Source of the DNA: Rhodococcus wratislaviensis | GTDB lineage: Bacteria > Actinomycetota > Actinomycetes > Mycobacteriales > Mycobacteriaceae | DNA length: 64,000 bases | Direction of reading: 5' to 3' | Assembly (NCBI RefSeq): GCF_900455735.1 | Contig: NZ_UAUI01000002.1 | Span: 124,001 to 188,000, forward strand | Part shown: positions 62,884 to 64,000 of the stretch, in pieces | Layout of the letters: each line of letters begins with the position of its first letter | How positions within the stretch are numbered: position 1 is the first letter of the stretch | Program-made: the position numbers and the translations under genes | The notes under the pieces: model-generated | Seen by the model: only the letters and a program-made list of their open reading frames with translations | Told to the model about the DNA's origin: nothing | Database searches by the model: none

Positions 62884-64000
62884 ATGGAGGTCATCGTTGC
62901 AGGAAGAGGTGTGTCCGGGGCCGCGACTGCAATCGCATTGCGCCGCATCGGTTCCGACGTCGCCGTCTACGAAACACACCCCGACCCGGCAGGACAGGTG
63001 GGCTCATTTCTGAGTCTGGCATCCAACGGTCTGCGGGGGCTGAAGACCCTCGGCTGCCTGGACCAAGTCCAGGAGGCCGGTTTCGCGGTGCCCACTCAGC
63101 GGATGTGGTCCGGTACGGGCAGGCTGCTGGCAGAAGTTCCGCGTGGACGGCTGTCGGGGGATCCGCTGCACAGTACGACCCTGATGCGCGGTTCCCTGGT
63201 CGAGGTGCTGCGTGAATGCGCCGAGCAGGCCGGTGTACGGATCGTCACCGGCCGCCGGCTGGCAGGCGCCGAGCCCGCGGGCGACGGTATCCGCGCGCAG
63301 TTCGCCGACGGTTCCAGCGCACGCGCCGATCTGTTGATCGGCGCCGACGGTCTCTGGTCAGCTACCCGCTCGGTCCTCGATCCCGGCGCGCCCCGACCCG
63401 CATACGGCGGGCTCTACAGCGTCTCGGGCATCGCCGCCGGCGTCCCGGCCGAGACCGGCACGTTCAACATGGTCTTCGCGCGCAGCGGCGCCTTTCTCCA
63501 CATCCCGGCGCCGGACGGAACCGTGTGGTGGTCCGCGCAGGTTGCCGATCCCCGGCCTCCGAAACTGACAGATGTCGGCGAGGACCGGTGGCTCGATCGA
63601 CTCGCCGAGCTGTACCGGTTCGAGCCGCGGCCGCTCGAGATCATCAGGGCGACCACGCAATTGCACCGTCCGACGCTCATGCACACACTGGCCGAAGTCC
63701 CGGTCCGGCATGACGAACGCATCGTCCTCGTCGGCGACGCCGCCCACCCGGTCGGCGCGGGGCAAGGCGCCTCCATGGCCATCGAAGATGCCGTGGTCCT
63801 GGCTCGGGCACTCGCAAAGGCCGACTCGACCGGAGAAGGTCTCGCCGAGTACGACCGGCTCCGCCGCGCCCGGATCGGGAAGATGGCCGAGGCGGCCCGC
63901 ATCAACCGCGACGCCAAGACCCGCGGCCCGCTCGCTCGCCGGCTCCGCGACCTCGTCATGCCGATCGCCTTCGGGCACTTCTACGAAAAGGCCACCACCT
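62884..64000 (+). CDS. FAD-dependent aromatic hydroxylase-type monooxygenase, 3' end outside window
   Basis: 372 residues present from ATG 62884 behind CAGGAGGA; the stop lies beyond the window. EVIVAGRGVSGAATAIALRR is the FAD dinucleotide motif (GxGxxG variant with Arg), LLIGADGLWSATRSVLDPGA is the DG motif and IVLVGDAAHPVGAGQGASMA is the second FAD motif with GD. This is the PHBH/salicylate hydroxylase type, or a related tetracycline-modifying-like flavoenzyme. Substrate unknown. Confidence 0.85.
   Translation, partial: MEVIVAGRGVSGAATAIALRRIGSDVAVYETHPDPAGQVGSFLSLASNGLRGLKTLGCLDQVQEAGFAVPTQRMWSGTGRLLAEVPRGRLSGDPLHSTTLMRGSLVEVLRECAEQAGVRIVTGRRLAGAEPAGDGIRAQFADGSSARADLLIGADGLWSATRSVLDPGAPRPAYGGLYSVSGIAAGVPAETGTFNMVFARSGAFLHIPAPDGTVWWSAQVADPRPPKLTDVGEDRWLDRLAELYRFEPRPLEIIRATTQLHRPTLMHTLAEVPVRHDERIVLVGDAAHPVGAGQGASMAIEDAVVLARALAKADSTGEGLAEYDRLRRARIGKMAEAARINRDAKTRGPLARRLRDLVMPIAFGHFYEKATT

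Overview
The window is high-GC DNA from an actinomycete. The gene content (Baeyer-Villiger and Old Yellow Enzyme catabolism, a furA-katG pair with a leaderless-looking furA, a BioQ-type operator, an actinobacterial acetoin regulator) points to Rhodococcus or a very close relative. This assignment is an inference from gene families; no rRNA gene is present. I saw no tRNA gene, CRISPR array, complete insertion sequence or prophage.

Layout, left half. 1-5.7 kb: a carboxyltransferase (cut by the window edge), a class III CoA-transferase, a divergent GntR regulator, a methyltransferase and a MatC-type dicarboxylate carrier; together these look like uptake and CoA activation of a malonate-like diacid. 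6.2-8.1 kb: a membrane-anchored protein overlapping a PrsW-type intramembrane protease. 8.7-19.8 kb: a ketone/enone catabolic island with a TetR regulator, Old Yellow Enzyme, Baeyer-Villiger monooxygenase, two hydrolases, quinone oxidoreductase, aldehyde dehydrogenase, an acetoacetate-decarboxylase-fold protein and a DJ-1/PfpI protein. Three promoter regions in it carry the same TGCTTACAT-type element, and a frameshifted enoyl-reductase relic lies in the middle. 20.2-25.3 kb: a metallo-beta-lactamase-fold hydrolase, a DapA-family lyase, a gene-poor stretch with a possible 30-residue peptide, and an orphan gas-vesicle-type protein paired with a charged, repeat-containing anchor protein. 25.6-29.8 kb: MFS transporter, thioesterase and acyl-CoA ligase.

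Layout, right half. 30.1-38.3 kb: a complete acetoin dehydrogenase operon (E1 alpha, E1 beta, E2, E3, plus a lipoyl synthase), an AcoR-like regulator and an acetoin/butanediol dehydrogenase; the operon and the dehydrogenase gene are each preceded by a TTGCA-N6-TGCAA palindrome. 38.4-44.4 kb: katG-furA and a NarL-type two-component system. 44.5-48 kb and 60.4-62.6 kb: two paralogous pairs of Gfo/Idh/MocA dehydrogenase plus TIM-barrel isomerase, with a LacI regulator beside the first. 48-53 kb: two VOC proteins, then a LysR regulator divergent from a citrate-type transporter with a split AtuA-type module.

53-59.4 kb is the most interesting part: a chain of seven genes on the minus strand (DMT exporter, bioY, acyl-AMP ligase, thiolase, bioM, bioN, second ligase) in which every neighbouring pair overlaps by 4 or 8 bases, with a BioQ-like palindrome inside the coding end of the first gene. 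It joins biotin ECF uptake to CoA-ester chemistry and may handle biotin, a biotin precursor or a biotin breakdown product. A LysR gene is divergent from this chain. The window ends inside an FAD monooxygenase gene.
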